Below are positions 13,986-23,613 of a stretch of DNA of 39,679 bases, piece by piece. Made by a program: the position numbers and the translations under genes. The stretch comes from Bacteroidetes bacterium HGW-Bacteroidetes-1 (GTDB lineage Bacteria; Bacteroidota; Bacteroidia; Bacteroidales; F082). Location: the NCBI GenBank assembly GCA_002842755.1, contig PHDU01000030.1, positions 1 through 39,679 on the forward strand, written 5' to 3'. The notes below the pieces were generated by a model. That model was not told where the DNA came from. It saw only the letters and a list, made by a program, of their open reading frames with translations, and ran no database searches. The first letter of the stretch is position 1, and each line of letters opens with the position of its first letter.

Positions 13986-16900
13986 ATGAAAAACTGGATT
14001 CAAAAAACTGCATTTATAATGTTGATGTTGACAACGATGTCAGGCCTTATGGCAATGGAAGATGCTCGCTTAATGCGTTTCCCTGATGTCAACAACAATC
14101 TTATCGCTTTTGTGTATGCGGGCGATATCTGGACGGTTAATGCTGATGGTGGAGCAGCGAAACGACTGACTTCTCATGAAGGTCTTGAACTTTTTCCAAA
14201 AATTTCCCCGGACGGCAAATGGATTGCATTCTCAGCAGAATACTCAGGCAGCAGACAGATTTGGGTGATGTCATCCGAAGGTGGTTCAGCCCGACAGTTG
14301 ACGTATTACAATTCTGTTGGCATCATGCCACCGCGTGGAGGCTACGACCACGTTGTTCTCGACTGGACTCCCGACAGCAAACAGATTCTGATTCGCGCCA
14401 ATCGTACCGAATTTGGTGACAGAAATGGGAAGTATTTTCTTGTTAGTATGGAAGGTGGATTTGAAACGCCTTTAGCCATTACAAATGGCGGCTTTGCAGT
14501 ACTTTCGCCCGATGCCGGCAAAATATGTTTCACTCCTGTTGACAGAGAGTTTCGGACCTGGAAACGCTATAAGGGCGGTCGTGCAACAGATCTCTGGATT
14601 TATGACCTGAAAAACAACACATCTGAACAAATTACAAGTTTCGAAGGCAGCGATCAATGGCCAACCTGGTTTGAAAATAATATTTATTTTACCAGTGACA
14701 GGGACTTGCGTCTCAATGTTTATCGCTATGACCTGAGTACAAAACATACCACCCAACTTACATTTCATAAGGATTTTGATGTGATGTGGCCTTCCGGCGA
14801 AAACGGAAAAATTGTTTATGAAAATGGCGGATATCTCTATGTTTTAGATCTGGCTACTGAAAAAACAGAAAAGATCAATGTTAATATCAGTTTCGATAAT
14901 CCTCAGCTGTTGAGTTATTATAAAAATGTGAAGGATGACGTCCATAGTTTTAACATTTCGCCCACGGGTAAACGTGCTTTATTTGGTGCGCGGGGAGACG
15001 TTTTTTCAGTTCCGGCCGAAAATGGACAGATCGAAAACCTCACAAACACGCAGGGTGTACGCGAAATTTATCCTTCATGGTCCCCAAACGGGAAATACAT
15101 TGCCTATTATTCCGATGTGACCGGGGAGTACGAGATTTATCTTCTCGAAAATAAAAAAGGGGCATCACCAAAGCAACTAACCTTTAACTCGGCGGCTTGG
15201 AAATATGAAGCCGAATGGTCGCCCGACAGCCGTTATTTGGTTTATAGTGACCGTACCATGAATCTATGGTTGGTCGATATTGAGTCAGGAAAACAAATAG
15301 CGATTGATCAAGCTTTTATGAGCGAAATAAGATCGTTTAGCTTCTCCCATGATTCGGAATGGATTGCTTATGATAAAGAGTCTGACAACGGACAGTCTTC
15401 CGTTTGGGTGTATAATATTTCTGCAGGAAAAGCAAATCAGATAACAAACGATATGTTTGATGATGGAACCCCTGTTTTCAGCAAATGTGGAAAATTCATC
15501 TTTTTTGTCTCAAATCGTGATTTCAATCTCGCTTTTTCAAGTTTTGAGTTTGACTATCTCTACAACAATGCATCTAAAATTTATGCAGTTGCACTTCGCA
15601 ATGATGGCACAAAACTTACTATCCGTAAAGTTGACGCTGAGCTTGTTACTGGTGAAACCAAAGCAGACGAAAGTAAAAAGGACAATCCATCAAAGCCAAA
15701 AGATGAATCTAAAAAAAATGATGATAAAGCAAAAGTTACCATTGACTTTGATGGGATAAACAATCGAATAGAAGCGTTACCGGTGTCTTCCGGAAATTAT
15801 CGGATCATCGGCACTAGTGATGCAGGATTGCTTTATGCAGCTGATGGCAAAATAATGCGTTATAATCTTTCAGATCAAAAATCAGAAGAAATTATTGAAC
15901 GTACATTCGCTGCCACTCCTTCAGCAGATGGTAAAATGCTGCTTTACCGTTCGGGAAGTGATTATGGGATTGTAAAAATAGCTCCCAATCAGAAGCCCGG
16001 CAATGGAAAGCTTGATCTTGATAAGATGGAAATGAAAATCAACCCACGTGAAGAGTGGAATCAGATTTATACAGATGGATGGAGAATTTTCCGCGACTAT
16101 TTTTATGTAAATAATTTACACGGCGTTGATTGGAAAGCCCTCATGGAAAACTACGGTGCGTTGCTGCCCTTTGTAGGTAGCCGTTTCGATCTGGATTATG
16201 TGCTAAATGAAATCGTTTCCGAAGCCAATGCAGGCCACTCTTATGTTGATTGGGGCGACATCAAACGGGTCAAACGTGTTAACACAGGATTGCTCGGTGC
16301 TGAGTTGGCCGAGGATGTTGATGCAAAACGATATCGTATTTCAAAGATTTACGAAGGTGAGAACTGGAATCCATCAAGACGCTCTCCTCTTACTGAAGCG
16401 GGTGTAGATGTAATGGTGGGAGATTTCCTGATTTCAATCAACGGAAACAATATCACAACCAATGATAATCCTTATTTTTTCCTTGAAAATCTCGCTGAAA
16501 AAGACATTGAGATCGTTGTTAGTAACAATGCCAATGGTACAAATGCCCGCACTTCAACCATCAAAACCATCGAAAGTGAGCTTGAATTAAAATATTTTAA
16601 TTGGGTGCTTGAACGTCGTGCCATGGTTGACAAACTTTCAGGAGGACGAATTGGATATATTCATGTGCCTAATACAGCTGTTGATGGAAACAGGGAACTT
16701 TTCAAGGGTATCTATACATTTCATGATAAAGAGGCGCTTATTATAGACGATCGTTACAATGGTGGAGGTTTCATTCCGGATCGCATGGCCGATTTACTTG
16801 ACCGGAGGACATTGACCTATTGGCATCGCAATGGAATGAAGCATAGTAAAGCACCCGGTATCGCACATGATGGTCCAAAAGTTATGCTAATCAATGGATA

Positions 16901-17270
16901 CTCTTCGTCAGGTGGAGACGCTTTTCCTTATTTCTTTAAGAAACTAGGTCTTGGCAAGCTCATCGGTACCCGCACCTGGGGTGGTCTTGTTGGTATTTCA
17001 GGCAATGCGCGTTTGGTTGATGGAGGATATATTTCTGTTCCACGTTTCGGCGTGTTCGATGAAAACGAACAGTGGATCATTGAAGGTATTGGTGTTTATC
17101 CCGATATTGAAGTCATTGACAGACCTGAACTTCTGGTCAAAGGTATTGACCCGGGCATAGAGAAAGCCGTTGAAGTTTTACTTGAAGAGCTTAAAACAAA
17201 TCCTGTGAAAAAAATAAAATCGCCACTACCACCCGACAGAAGCAAGTGGAATGAAGCGGAGATAAAATAA
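13986..17270 (+). CDS. Exported tricorn-like S41 protease
   Basis: This is a large peptidase of the tricorn family, which degrades peptides into short pieces. From the ATG at 13986 it has 1094 residues and begins with a signal peptide (KNWIQKTAFIMLMLTTMSGLMA), so it acts outside the cytoplasm, unlike archaeal tricorn. The N-terminal half is two beta-propellers made of WD/TolB-like repeats (SPDGKWIAFSAEYSGSRQIW, SPNGKYIAYYSD). A Lys/Asp-rich linker lies at about 560-585. Then come a core domain with His751 (NAGHSYVDWG), a PDZ domain (about 770-850), and the C-terminal catalytic domain with YSSSGGDAFPYFF at 972-984. The length is normal for the family. It has its own promoter and a strong terminator. 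Confidence 0.9.
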   Translation: MKNWIQKTAFIMLMLTTMSGLMAMEDARLMRFPDVNNNLIAFVYAGDIWTVNADGGAAKRLTSHEGLELFPKISPDGKWIAFSAEYSGSRQIWVMSSEGGSARQLTYYNSVGIMPPRGGYDHVVLDWTPDSKQILIRANRTEFGDRNGKYFLVSMEGGFETPLAITNGGFAVLSPDAGKICFTPVDREFRTWKRYKGGRATDLWIYDLKNNTSEQITSFEGSDQWPTWFENNIYFTSDRDLRLNVYRYDLSTKHTTQLTFHKDFDVMWPSGENGKIVYENGGYLYVLDLATEKTEKINVNISFDNPQLLSYYKNVKDDVHSFNISPTGKRALFGARGDVFSVPAENGQIENLTNTQGVREIYPSWSPNGKYIAYYSDVTGEYEIYLLENKKGASPKQLTFNSAAWKYEAEWSPDSRYLVYSDRTMNLWLVDIESGKQIAIDQAFMSEIRSFSFSHDSEWIAYDKESDNGQSSVWVYNISAGKANQITNDMFDDGTPVFSKCGKFIFFVSNRDFNLAFSSFEFDYLYNNASKIYAVALRNDGTKLTIRKVDAELVTGETKADESKKDNPSKPKDESKKNDDKAKVTIDFDGINNRIEALPVSSGNYRIIGTSDAGLLYAADGKIMRYNLSDQKSEEIIERTFAATPSADGKMLLYRSGSDYGIVKIAPNQKPGNGKLDLDKMEMKINPREEWNQIYTDGWRIFRDYFYVNNLHGVDWKALMENYGALLPFVGSRFDLDYVLNEIVSEANAGHSYVDWGDIKRVKRVNTGLLGAELAEDVDAKRYRISKIYEGENWNPSRRSPLTEAGVDVMVGDFLISINGNNITTNDNPYFFLENLAEKDIEIVVSNNANGTNARTSTIKTIESELELKYFNWVLERRAMVDKLSGGRIGYIHVPNTAVDGNRELFKGIYTFHDKEALIIDDRYNGGGFIPDRMADLLDRRTLTYWHRNGMKHSKAPGIAHDGPKVMLINGYSSSGGDAFPYFFKKLGLGKLIGTRTWGGLVGISGNARLVDGGYISVPRFGVFDENEQWIIEGIGVYPDIEVIDRPELLVKGIDPGIEKAVEVLLEELKTNPVKKIKSPLPPDRSKWNEAEIK

Positions 17271-17288
17271 ATGAATTTTAAAATCATC

Positions 17289-17331
17289 AAGCTTGTTGTT
17301 TTGTTAATTGGAGCAAAACAACAAGCTTTTT
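17289..17331 (+). terminator. Strong rho-independent terminator after tricorn-like gene
   Basis: A perfect 15-bp stem, AAGCTTGTTGTTTTG at 17289-17303 pairing with 17314-17328, has a ten-base loop and then Ts. The 178 bases from here to the next gene contain nothing else I recognise. Confidence 0.88.
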
Positions 17332-17509
17332 CATTTAATCGATCCAATGAATGAGCTAAACGACGAAGTCATTTTGTTGGTTAATTAACAGATAAGAAGC
17401 GTTATATCCCATAAACTGGAAATGACCTGTATCTTTGATTCCTTCTTTATCAGGTAGATCACACAATGCTGCAATTTTTTTCTTGTCTGGACACTTTTTG
17501 CGTTAAAGC

Positions 17510-18190
17510 CTAATTGTTCAAATTTACGGTCCAGTCTCCTGGTTCATGTATTACGAAATCGAACTTAACATTTACTGGCATTGTACCCAATTTGTTTGTT
17601 GTTGTGTATTGAATTTTTATTGTAACAGGAAAAGTAACGCCATCATAGCCATAAGCCTCCCCCAGGCTTACTTCATAACCACTTGAAGAAGAAATAAGAA
17701 AGTTTGATATTTCCGTGTTGCGCATACCATTCTTGTAGAGATTGACCAAAACCCTGTTTTTATCAGTGATGGTTTTTTGAAAAGTGTAACGATCAACTCC
17801 TGTTTTATAAAGTACGGAAGGATTTGGAGGTTTAGGTCCCATATATTGATCGTGACTCCAAAGCCCGTCTTGAATACTATCTTTGCCATTTAAAGGCATG
17901 GTGTATTTACCGATGCCATGACGTTGCCCTGAAAGCCACTCTCCTTTATAAGTTTCACCCGATGACCAGGTATAAGTGCCATCACCATGTGGCAAACCTT
18001 CTAGAAAGCGACCTTCATAACTATCTTTGCCAGTTGCAATACCTTTTCCGTTGGCGAGGCCTTTTTTGCATTTACCTTTATAGGTTTCAGCAATTTCTGG
18101 CTTAAGTACCTTGCAGCTTTCCTGACTATAGAGGATAAGACACACAAAGGATAAAAAAATCACTGAAATCAGACGAAATAAATTGCTCAT
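17510..18190 (-). CDS. Exported MORN-repeat protein
   Basis: From the ATG at 18190 this protein has 226 residues. It starts with a signal peptide (MSNLFRLISVIFLSFVCLILYSQ). An in-frame ATG 15 codons upstream would bury the signal peptide and is not preferred. After it come about three MORN repeats: YKGKCKKGLANGKG, YEGRFLEGLPHGDG and YKGEWLSGQRHGIG. The remaining C-terminal part (about 110-226) is probably beta-rich and is not recognised. MORN repeats usually mediate protein or lipid contacts at membranes; a precise role is unknown. It lies 51 bases after the lycopene cyclase stop, so it may be the last gene of the carotenoid transcript, although a functional link is not obvious. Confidence 0.8.
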   Translation of the reverse strand: MSNLFRLISVIFLSFVCLILYSQESCKVLKPEIAETYKGKCKKGLANGKGIATGKDSYEGRFLEGLPHGDGTYTWSSGETYKGEWLSGQRHGIGKYTMPLNGKDSIQDGLWSHDQYMGPKPPNPSVLYKTGVDRYTFQKTITDKNRVLVNLYKNGMRNTEISNFLISSSSGYEVSLGEAYGYDGVTFPVTIKIQYTTTNKLGTMPVNVKFDFVIHEPGDWTVNLNN

Positions 18191-18241
18191 TTTATTCTGT
18201 TTTAATAGGTTTGACTTACAGTATAGCACAGGCAAAGCTAA

Positions 18242-18922
18242 TTAATATTTCTTTTTAAACCATTCCATAAGCTGCACAGTCATAAGAATCATCATAAGAC
18301 TGTAAATAGTGTCTTCAACAGGAATAGTAAATATGCGTATGCCAAGGTTATGACTGTTATCGTACCATACAATGGGGTCATCAAGAAAACTGCCGGTTAA
18401 TATTCCATTCACGAGCAAAAACGGAAACAACGAAACAAAATAAGCCAGTAAGAACATGCTCAGCCAAGGTTGCCGTTGTCTCAGATTGTAAAGAAGTAAA
18501 AGTGCGGTTGCGATAAAAATAACGGAAGTATAAAGACGATCGTAGAAAATGATCCCGACAATAATAAGCAAAATACTCAAAATGTATAAAAAGGGCCTGT
18601 GAACTTTAACCAACGGATCAATTTTCAGGTAGGCAACAAGACAAGCGTAAATAAATACAACTGCATACGGTACCACAAGAAAAAAGAGCCATTCTTCAAT
18701 CGGTAAGCCAAGCATTCTGAACCCAATCAGGTAATCATCGTTGAACCCCCATATTTCATACACAGCAAAAACAGCATCTTTTGCAATGAAAAAAATGCCC
18801 ATTATTAAAATAGCCGGGAAAAGGTATCTCCAGTTTTTGTAAAAAGCAACTTTCTTATCGAAACTCAACAGCAAAGGGGCTGAGATGGTAAATAGATCGA
18901 GATAAAGATACAGCATGTTCAT
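18242..18922 (-). CDS. Lycopene cyclase domain protein (CrtYcd/CarR-like, integral membrane)
   Basis: This is a 226-residue protein with about six or seven hydrophobic segments. It contains the hallmark LGLPIEEWLFFLVVPYA motif of heterodimer-type and fungal-type lycopene cyclases, with the paired Glu residues needed for ring closure. The family is duplicated end to end here (a similar PVEDTIYSLMMILMTVQLMEW near the C-terminus), as expected for a fused CrtYc-CrtYd cyclase. It would convert lycopene ends to beta-rings in the inner membrane. It follows the CruF-like gene by 81 bases in a leftward carotenoid cluster. Confidence 0.85.
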   Translation of the reverse strand: MNMLYLYLDLFTISAPLLLSFDKKVAFYKNWRYLFPAILIMGIFFIAKDAVFAVYEIWGFNDDYLIGFRMLGLPIEEWLFFLVVPYAVVFIYACLVAYLKIDPLVKVHRPFLYILSILLIIVGIIFYDRLYTSVIFIATALLLLYNLRQRQPWLSMFLLAYFVSLFPFLLVNGILTGSFLDDPIVWYDNSHNLGIRIFTIPVEDTIYSLMMILMTVQLMEWFKKKY

Positions 18923-19003
18923 TTCGTGAAAGTTATGTTGTTTTTGTGCTTAGATTAAACGTATGGTAATAAGTAAAGGGTTTTATATAAAGACAATTTT
19001 CTC

Positions 19004-19669
19004 TTAAAAAACTTTCATACCATCTTTGACAATGAGTATTGCAAAAAACAAAGTCTGTACCGCTAAAACATAGATTGCAATTGGATTTTTAAGTTTTTTT
19101 ACAAATGAAAAAACACCCAAAAGCATCACAAATGCAATTACCCACCATGCCAGGTAGTTTTGGAATGGAATGCTGCCGCCTTCCCACTGCCAGAAGTCGT
19201 ACCGAATGGCTACAGGTTCGAGAAGTATATCGTAAGCTACCATCATGCTCGCTGCAAATACTGCTTTTAAAACACGATGCCAATGAAAGCTGTAAACGAT
19301 AGCAGCTGTAGAAAAAACCAAAATGGACCAATTCACGCCAATGATAAGCGGGACCTCCAATAACTTAATACCCAGGCCATTCCCGTATGAATATATGCCA
19401 AAAATCCTCCCTGTGACAATGCCTGCAAATTCAATAAGAAAGCCTGCTATTGCTAAAAGTAAAAACCAAAAGAGGTACTTTTTATCAATTTTTTCTGCAT
19501 TGAACAGGATAAGTCCTGATGCAAAAATAAGATTGTAAGGCGTGAGTAACATAAGCGAATCAGCATGACCCATAAGTACGGTAGTGATACCAACCAAATA
19601 AATCACAAACAGCAGAAAGAGGCTGAATTGAAATCGGCTTTTAAAAAAACGGTTCAAGGTTTGGGACAT
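19004..19669 (-). CDS. Carotenoid biosynthesis membrane protein (DUF422/CruF-like)
   Basis: This is a 221-residue protein with about seven membrane segments. It belongs to the DUF422 carotenoid family, which includes CruF, the 1',2'-hydratase that adds water to the open psi end of gamma-carotene or lycopene. Conserved parts include EFAGIVTGRIFGIYSYGNGLG, VNWSILVFSTAA and LEPVAIRYDFWQWEGG. Its first codons overlap the 3' end of the phytoene desaturase gene by 16 bases, so translation is probably coupled. Hydratase activity is inferred; related family members may act on other carotenoids. Confidence 0.8.
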   Translation of the reverse strand: MSQTLNRFFKSRFQFSLFLLFVIYLVGITTVLMGHADSLMLLTPYNLIFASGLILFNAEKIDKKYLFWFLLLAIAGFLIEFAGIVTGRIFGIYSYGNGLGIKLLEVPLIIGVNWSILVFSTAAIVYSFHWHRVLKAVFAASMMVAYDILLEPVAIRYDFWQWEGGSIPFQNYLAWWVIAFVMLLGVFSFVKKLKNPIAIYVLAVQTLFFAILIVKDGMKVF

Positions 19670-21144
19670 ATCTCAGATACAATTTTTGCTGAAAGTAAAC
19701 ATAAAGGAATACCGCCGCCTGGATGGACACTGCCTCCGCAGAAATAAAGCCCTTTGACGCGACTGCTTTCATTGGCATGTCGTAAAAAAGCTGCATAACG
19801 ACTGTTCGAGCTTGTTCCATAAAGCGACCCTCCCAATGAGGAGGTTTTAAGTTCAATATCCAGTGGGGTTAAAGTTGATTCGTTTTCAATAACAGTTGAG
19901 AGATCGACATGAAGTAAAGGATTAAGCTTTTTTAAAATTGCCTGGCGATAGGCAGGGATCAAAGTTTGCCAGTTTTGATTTTTATGCTGTGGAACGTTGA
20001 CCATTACGAACCAGTTTTCATGATCTTCAGGTGCATCAGATGGAACATCCTTTGAAGTGATATTTACATAAACAGTTGGGTCTTCGGCAGGAACTTTTCC
20101 TGAAAAAATATCTTTGAACTCTTTATGATAGTCATTGCTGAAAAAAATATTATGCAACCCCAGCTGTGAAAAGGTAGTTTTAATACCCCAATAAAATATT
20201 AAAGCCGAACTTGATCGTTCCTGATTAAGGGTTCGTTCGGGAGCTTTTAAATCGGGGAGTAGTTTTCGATATGTTGGCGTAACGTCCATGTTGGAAATCA
20301 CCATTTTAGTTGCTATGATTTCAATATTTGTTTTGACTCCTTCAATAGCTCCATTAGAAACAAGAATCTGTTCTGCTTTCTCGTTAAAACGAAATGTGAC
20401 TCCAATCTCTTTTGCAAGCCTGAAAAGACTTTCTGTTATCTGGTGCATTCCTTTTACAGGGTGAAATGTTCCAATACCATGTTCCAGATGTGGAATGATA
20501 TTTAAAACGCCTGGCGCTTTGTATGGATCAGATCCGTTGTATGTAGCATAACGGTCAAACAACTGTACCAGTTTTGGGTTTTTCAGCATGTTTACATTCT
20601 CTTGATGCATGGTGTTGAAAAGGCTCAGACTATGCAAACGAAACAATGCTTTTACTATGTCTTTGCTTATCCATGTTGAACAGTGGTTAAGAGGTTTTTC
20701 AAGGAATGTTCGGCCTGCAAGTTCATACATCTGTTTGCTTTTAAGCAGTTTTTTCTTCACCACTACTGCCTTCACTCCGAGTTTTTTCTCTATCTCGTTT
20801 GCAAATTGCTGATGATCTGCGTAAGCAATGATGTGGGTTGCGTCATTCCAAAAATACCGGCATGATTCGCTTTTCCGCGTGTAATTAAAATAGTCTTTCG
20901 GATTACGTCCGGTAAGTTCAAAAAGTTCATCTACATACTGTGGCATGGTGAAAAGAGAAGGTCCTGCATCGAAACGATAGGCGCCTTGAACAAATTGGGT
21001 AAGTTTTCCTCCCGGATAGACATTGGCTTCAACAACTACAACGTCATACCCCTTGCTCTGCAAACGTATTGCAGCGGCCAGACCGGCTACGCCAGCGCCT
21101 ATTACAACCACTTTTGAATTTTTGTCCGGTTTTACTTCACTCAT
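19654..21144 (-). CDS. crtI: Phytoene desaturase (CrtI family)
   Basis: This is an FAD-dependent desaturase that introduces double bonds into phytoene to give coloured carotenoids such as lycopene. The 496 residues begin with the dinucleotide-binding motif VVIGAGVAGLAAAIRLQSKGYDVVVVEA. They continue with PGGKLTQFVQGAYRFDAGPSLFTMP and end with the CrtI signature GLYFCGGSVHPGGGIPLCLLSAK. The length is typical. The ATG overlaps the stop of the DUF2237 gene by four bases. Phytoene synthase (crtB) is not in this window, so the substrate must come from elsewhere. Some Bacteroidota have several CrtI-like enzymes with different roles, so a downstream step is possible. Confidence 0.92.
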   Translation of the reverse strand: MSEVKPDKNSKVVVIGAGVAGLAAAIRLQSKGYDVVVVEANVYPGGKLTQFVQGAYRFDAGPSLFTMPQYVDELFELTGRNPKDYFNYTRKSESCRYFWNDATHIIAYADHQQFANEIEKKLGVKAVVVKKKLLKSKQMYELAGRTFLEKPLNHCSTWISKDIVKALFRLHSLSLFNTMHQENVNMLKNPKLVQLFDRYATYNGSDPYKAPGVLNIIPHLEHGIGTFHPVKGMHQITESLFRLAKEIGVTFRFNEKAEQILVSNGAIEGVKTNIEIIATKMVISNMDVTPTYRKLLPDLKAPERTLNQERSSSALIFYWGIKTTFSQLGLHNIFFSNDYHKEFKDIFSGKVPAEDPTVYVNITSKDVPSDAPEDHENWFVMVNVPQHKNQNWQTLIPAYRQAILKKLNPLLHVDLSTVIENESTLTPLDIELKTSSLGGSLYGTSSNSRYAAFLRHANESSRVKGLYFCGGSVHPGGGIPLCLLSAKIVSEICPKP

Positions 21145-21527
21145 TTAATAGCTGTCCCTTCCACATTGAACTTCCATGCAAATTTAACCAACTCGGTGAG
21201 CGGTATATAATCAAGTGTCTTTTCATGTGTAGCTTCCAACACAACCAACGGAGCCTTGTTTGCTTTCCAGGCTTCAACCCATCGTAGAGCGCACAAACAC
21301 CATTTGTCACCAGGTTTTAAACCCGGAAAGCCATATACTGGAACTGGCGTGACAAGATCGTTGCCAGCCATACTTGAAAATTGAAGAAATTCTTCATTCA
21401 TTACAGCACATACTGTGTGCCGACCACGATCATCTTCACCAGTTTCACAGCACCCATCCCTGTAAAAGCCTGTCATCGGAAGGGTGCTGCATGAAATCAT
21501 TGGTTCACCAAAAACATTTTTTCCCAT
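21141..21527 (-). CDS. DUF2237 family protein
   Basis: This is a 128-residue protein of the DUF2237 family, recognised by NVFGEPMISCSTLPMTGFYRDGCC, the DRGRHTVCAVMNEEFL segment and GFPGLKPGDKWCLCALRW. It is soluble, Cys-rich and without known function. It is the first gene of the leftward carotenoid cluster and its stop overlaps the crtI start (ATGA), so the pair is translationally coupled. The roughly 200 bases before it, up to the divergent response regulator, contain no exact TAnnTTTG on this strand. Confidence 0.88.
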   Translation of the reverse strand: MGKNVFGEPMISCSTLPMTGFYRDGCCETGEDDRGRHTVCAVMNEEFLQFSSMAGNDLVTPVPVYGFPGLKPGDKWCLCALRWVEAWKANKAPLVVLEATHEKTLDYIPLTELVKFAWKFNVEGTAIK

Positions 21528-21689
21528 ATTTTAAAAAACTATATAACAATCTCTTAATGGTTTGGTTTTATACTGTTTAAAATTAGCAATTATTTGCATG
21601 TTTTAAGGGTTTTAGTGCTCAAAAAATTAAAATTGGCAAAACAGGATTAAATTTTACTTAAACTTAACTTCATATTAGGTAGATAAAAC

Positions 21690-21697
21690 TAATTTTG
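21690..21697 (+). promoter_or_regulatory. -7 element before the two-component operon
   Basis: TAATTTTG matches TAnnTTTG, 31 bases before the response regulator ATG at 21729. No clear -33 element was seen. Confidence 0.55.
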
Positions 21698-21728
21698 TAA
21701 TCTAATTTACAGCAATTCAATCAATAAG

Positions 21729-22415
21729 ATGGATTATTCAAAATTTAAAATTTTACTTGTTGACGACGAAGCAGATGTTCTGGAGTTTTTAAGTTACAAT
21801 CTTAAAAAAGAAGGATTTGTTGTTTCTACAGCAAGCAATGGTCGTGATGCGATCACGAAAGCCATAGTTGAGCTTCCGCATTTAATTGTACTTGATGTGA
21901 TGATGCCGGAAATGGATGGAATTGAGACTTGTGGAGAACTCAAGCTGATACCAGCACTTAAAAATACTTTTATAGTTTTTTTAACTGCTCGTGGAGAAGA
22001 CTACTCTCAGATTTCCGGGTTTGATGCAGGTGCAGATGATTATGTGACCAAACCAATCAAGCCCAAGTTGCTTATAAGCCGTCTCAAAGCGCTTTTGAGA
22101 AGATTTCATGAAAAAGAAACGGAGAAAATAGAAACCTTGCAGGTTAAAGATTTTATTATTGATTCTGAGCGTTATCTGGTAATCAACAAAGGAGAAGAAA
22201 TCATCCTTCCTAAGAAAGAATTTGAACTACTGCGTCTGTTGGCTTCAAAGCCCAATAAGGTTTTTACAAGAGAAGAAATATTTTCTAAAATCTGGGGTGA
22301 TAATGTCATTGTTGGAGATCGCACCATTGATGTACATATTCGGAAAATAAGAGAAAAAATCGGGTTGGAAGTTATTCGAACCGTAAAAGGTGTCGGTTAC
22401 AAATTTGAAGTATAG
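21729..22415 (+). CDS. OmpR/PhoB-type response regulator
   Basis: This is a 228-residue transcription factor with an N-terminal receiver and a C-terminal winged helix. The receiver has VDDE near residue 11, the phospho-acceptor Asp56 in VLDVMMP, and Lys108 in DYVTKPI. The DNA-binding domain includes LPKKEFELLRLLASKPNKVFTREEI and DVHIRKIREKIG. It is controlled by the histidine kinase encoded eight bases downstream. It resembles PhoB-like regulators of Bacteroidota, but the regulon cannot be told from the sequence. Confidence 0.92.
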   Translation: MDYSKFKILLVDDEADVLEFLSYNLKKEGFVVSTASNGRDAITKAIVELPHLIVLDVMMPEMDGIETCGELKLIPALKNTFIVFLTARGEDYSQISGFDAGADDYVTKPIKPKLLISRLKALLRRFHEKETEKIETLQVKDFIIDSERYLVINKGEEIILPKKEFELLRLLASKPNKVFTREEIFSKIWGDNVIVGDRTIDVHIRKIREKIGLEVIRTVKGVGYKFEV

Positions 22416-22423
22416 TTTACTGA

Positions 22424-23476
22424 ATGACCCAGTACAGAGAGACAAATAAAGTAGCTTTGACGGTTGCATTGTTAGTGGTGGCAATTCTGACCATCTTATT
22501 ATTACTTCTTTTATTTCTGACAGAGGGAATGCTTCTGTGGCATATTATTGTAATAGATATCCTGATTTTTATTTCTTGCTTTTTGATTTATCAATATGCT
22601 GTTGAAAAATTCATTAACAAAAAAATTAAGTTAATATTTAGGACAATTCCCAGATTGAGAGCAGGTAAGGCACAGAAAGAAAAATTTCTAAGAAATGATT
22701 CAATCGAGGGAATAAATGAGGCTGTTATTGAGTGGGGAGCAAAGCAAAGTCTTGAAATTGAGGAGCTTAAAAAGATGGCGGTTTATCGCCGTGAGTTTTT
22801 AGGTAATATTTCGCATGAATTAAAAACACCCATATTTAACATTCAGGGTTATATTCTTACGCTGATTGATGGCGGCCTTGACGACCCTAACATCAATGTT
22901 GATTATCTTGTCAGAACCGAAAAGAGTATCAATAGGCTGATTGCAATTGTTGAGGATTTGGAAGAAATCTCCAAACTTGAATCGGGTGAAGTGAAGTTAA
23001 ATCTTGTACATTTCGATCTTGTTGAGCTGACAAAAGATGTAATCGAATTTTTAGAAATGAAAGCAACCAGAAACAATGCTTTGGTGAGTATTGACAATAA
23101 AATTATGCGATCTGTTATAGTTCGGGCGGATAAAAAGAGAATCAGACAGGTGCTCATCAATCTCATTGAAAATGCTATAAAGTATTCTGATAAAGAAGAA
23201 AATAAGATTTTAGTTCGTTTTTTTGACATGGATGAAAATTACCTCATCGAAATAAAAGACAACGGACCTGGCATCCCGCAGGAGAGTCTTCCGCGAATTT
23301 TCGAACGTTTTTACCGTACCGATAAAGGCAGATCGCGTGATATGGGTGGAACAGGTCTCGGCCTTGCCATCGTAAAGCATATCATTGAAGCACATGACCA
23401 AACAATAAGTGTACGCAGTAAATTCGGGCAGGGAACCATCTTTTCATTTACCCTATCAAAAACATCAAGTATATAA
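22424..23476 (+). CDS. Membrane sensor histidine kinase, partner of the OmpR-type regulator
   Basis: This 350-residue kinase has two close membrane segments (about 10-33 and 38-60) and almost no periplasmic domain, then a HAMP-like linker. HisKA follows with His131 in FLGNISHELKTP. The HATPase has NLIENAIKYSD (N box), DNGPGIP (G1) and GGTGLGLAIVKHI (G2). The short external part suggests that it senses a membrane signal or works through another protein, as PhoR-like kinases do. It is eight bases downstream of the regulator gene and surely in the same operon. Confidence 0.92.
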   Translation: MTQYRETNKVALTVALLVVAILTILLLLLLFLTEGMLLWHIIVIDILIFISCFLIYQYAVEKFINKKIKLIFRTIPRLRAGKAQKEKFLRNDSIEGINEAVIEWGAKQSLEIEELKKMAVYRREFLGNISHELKTPIFNIQGYILTLIDGGLDDPNINVDYLVRTEKSINRLIAIVEDLEEISKLESGEVKLNLVHFDLVELTKDVIEFLEMKATRNNALVSIDNKIMRSVIVRADKKRIRQVLINLIENAIKYSDKEENKILVRFFDMDENYLIEIKDNGPGIPQESLPRIFERFYRTDKGRSRDMGGTGLGLAIVKHIIEAHDQTISVRSKFGQGTIFSFTLSKTSSI

Positions 23477-23613
23477 AAGATGTCCTTTTTTATAAGTTTT
23501 TTTATGCTTTCTTGTCAGGTTTCAAGACTTTGACGACAAATAATTAGCGCGTATTAATGTTTTGAGCTTCTTTTGTAAACGCAACTTTAATTGAAAAATC
23601 TACTCGAATAGCA

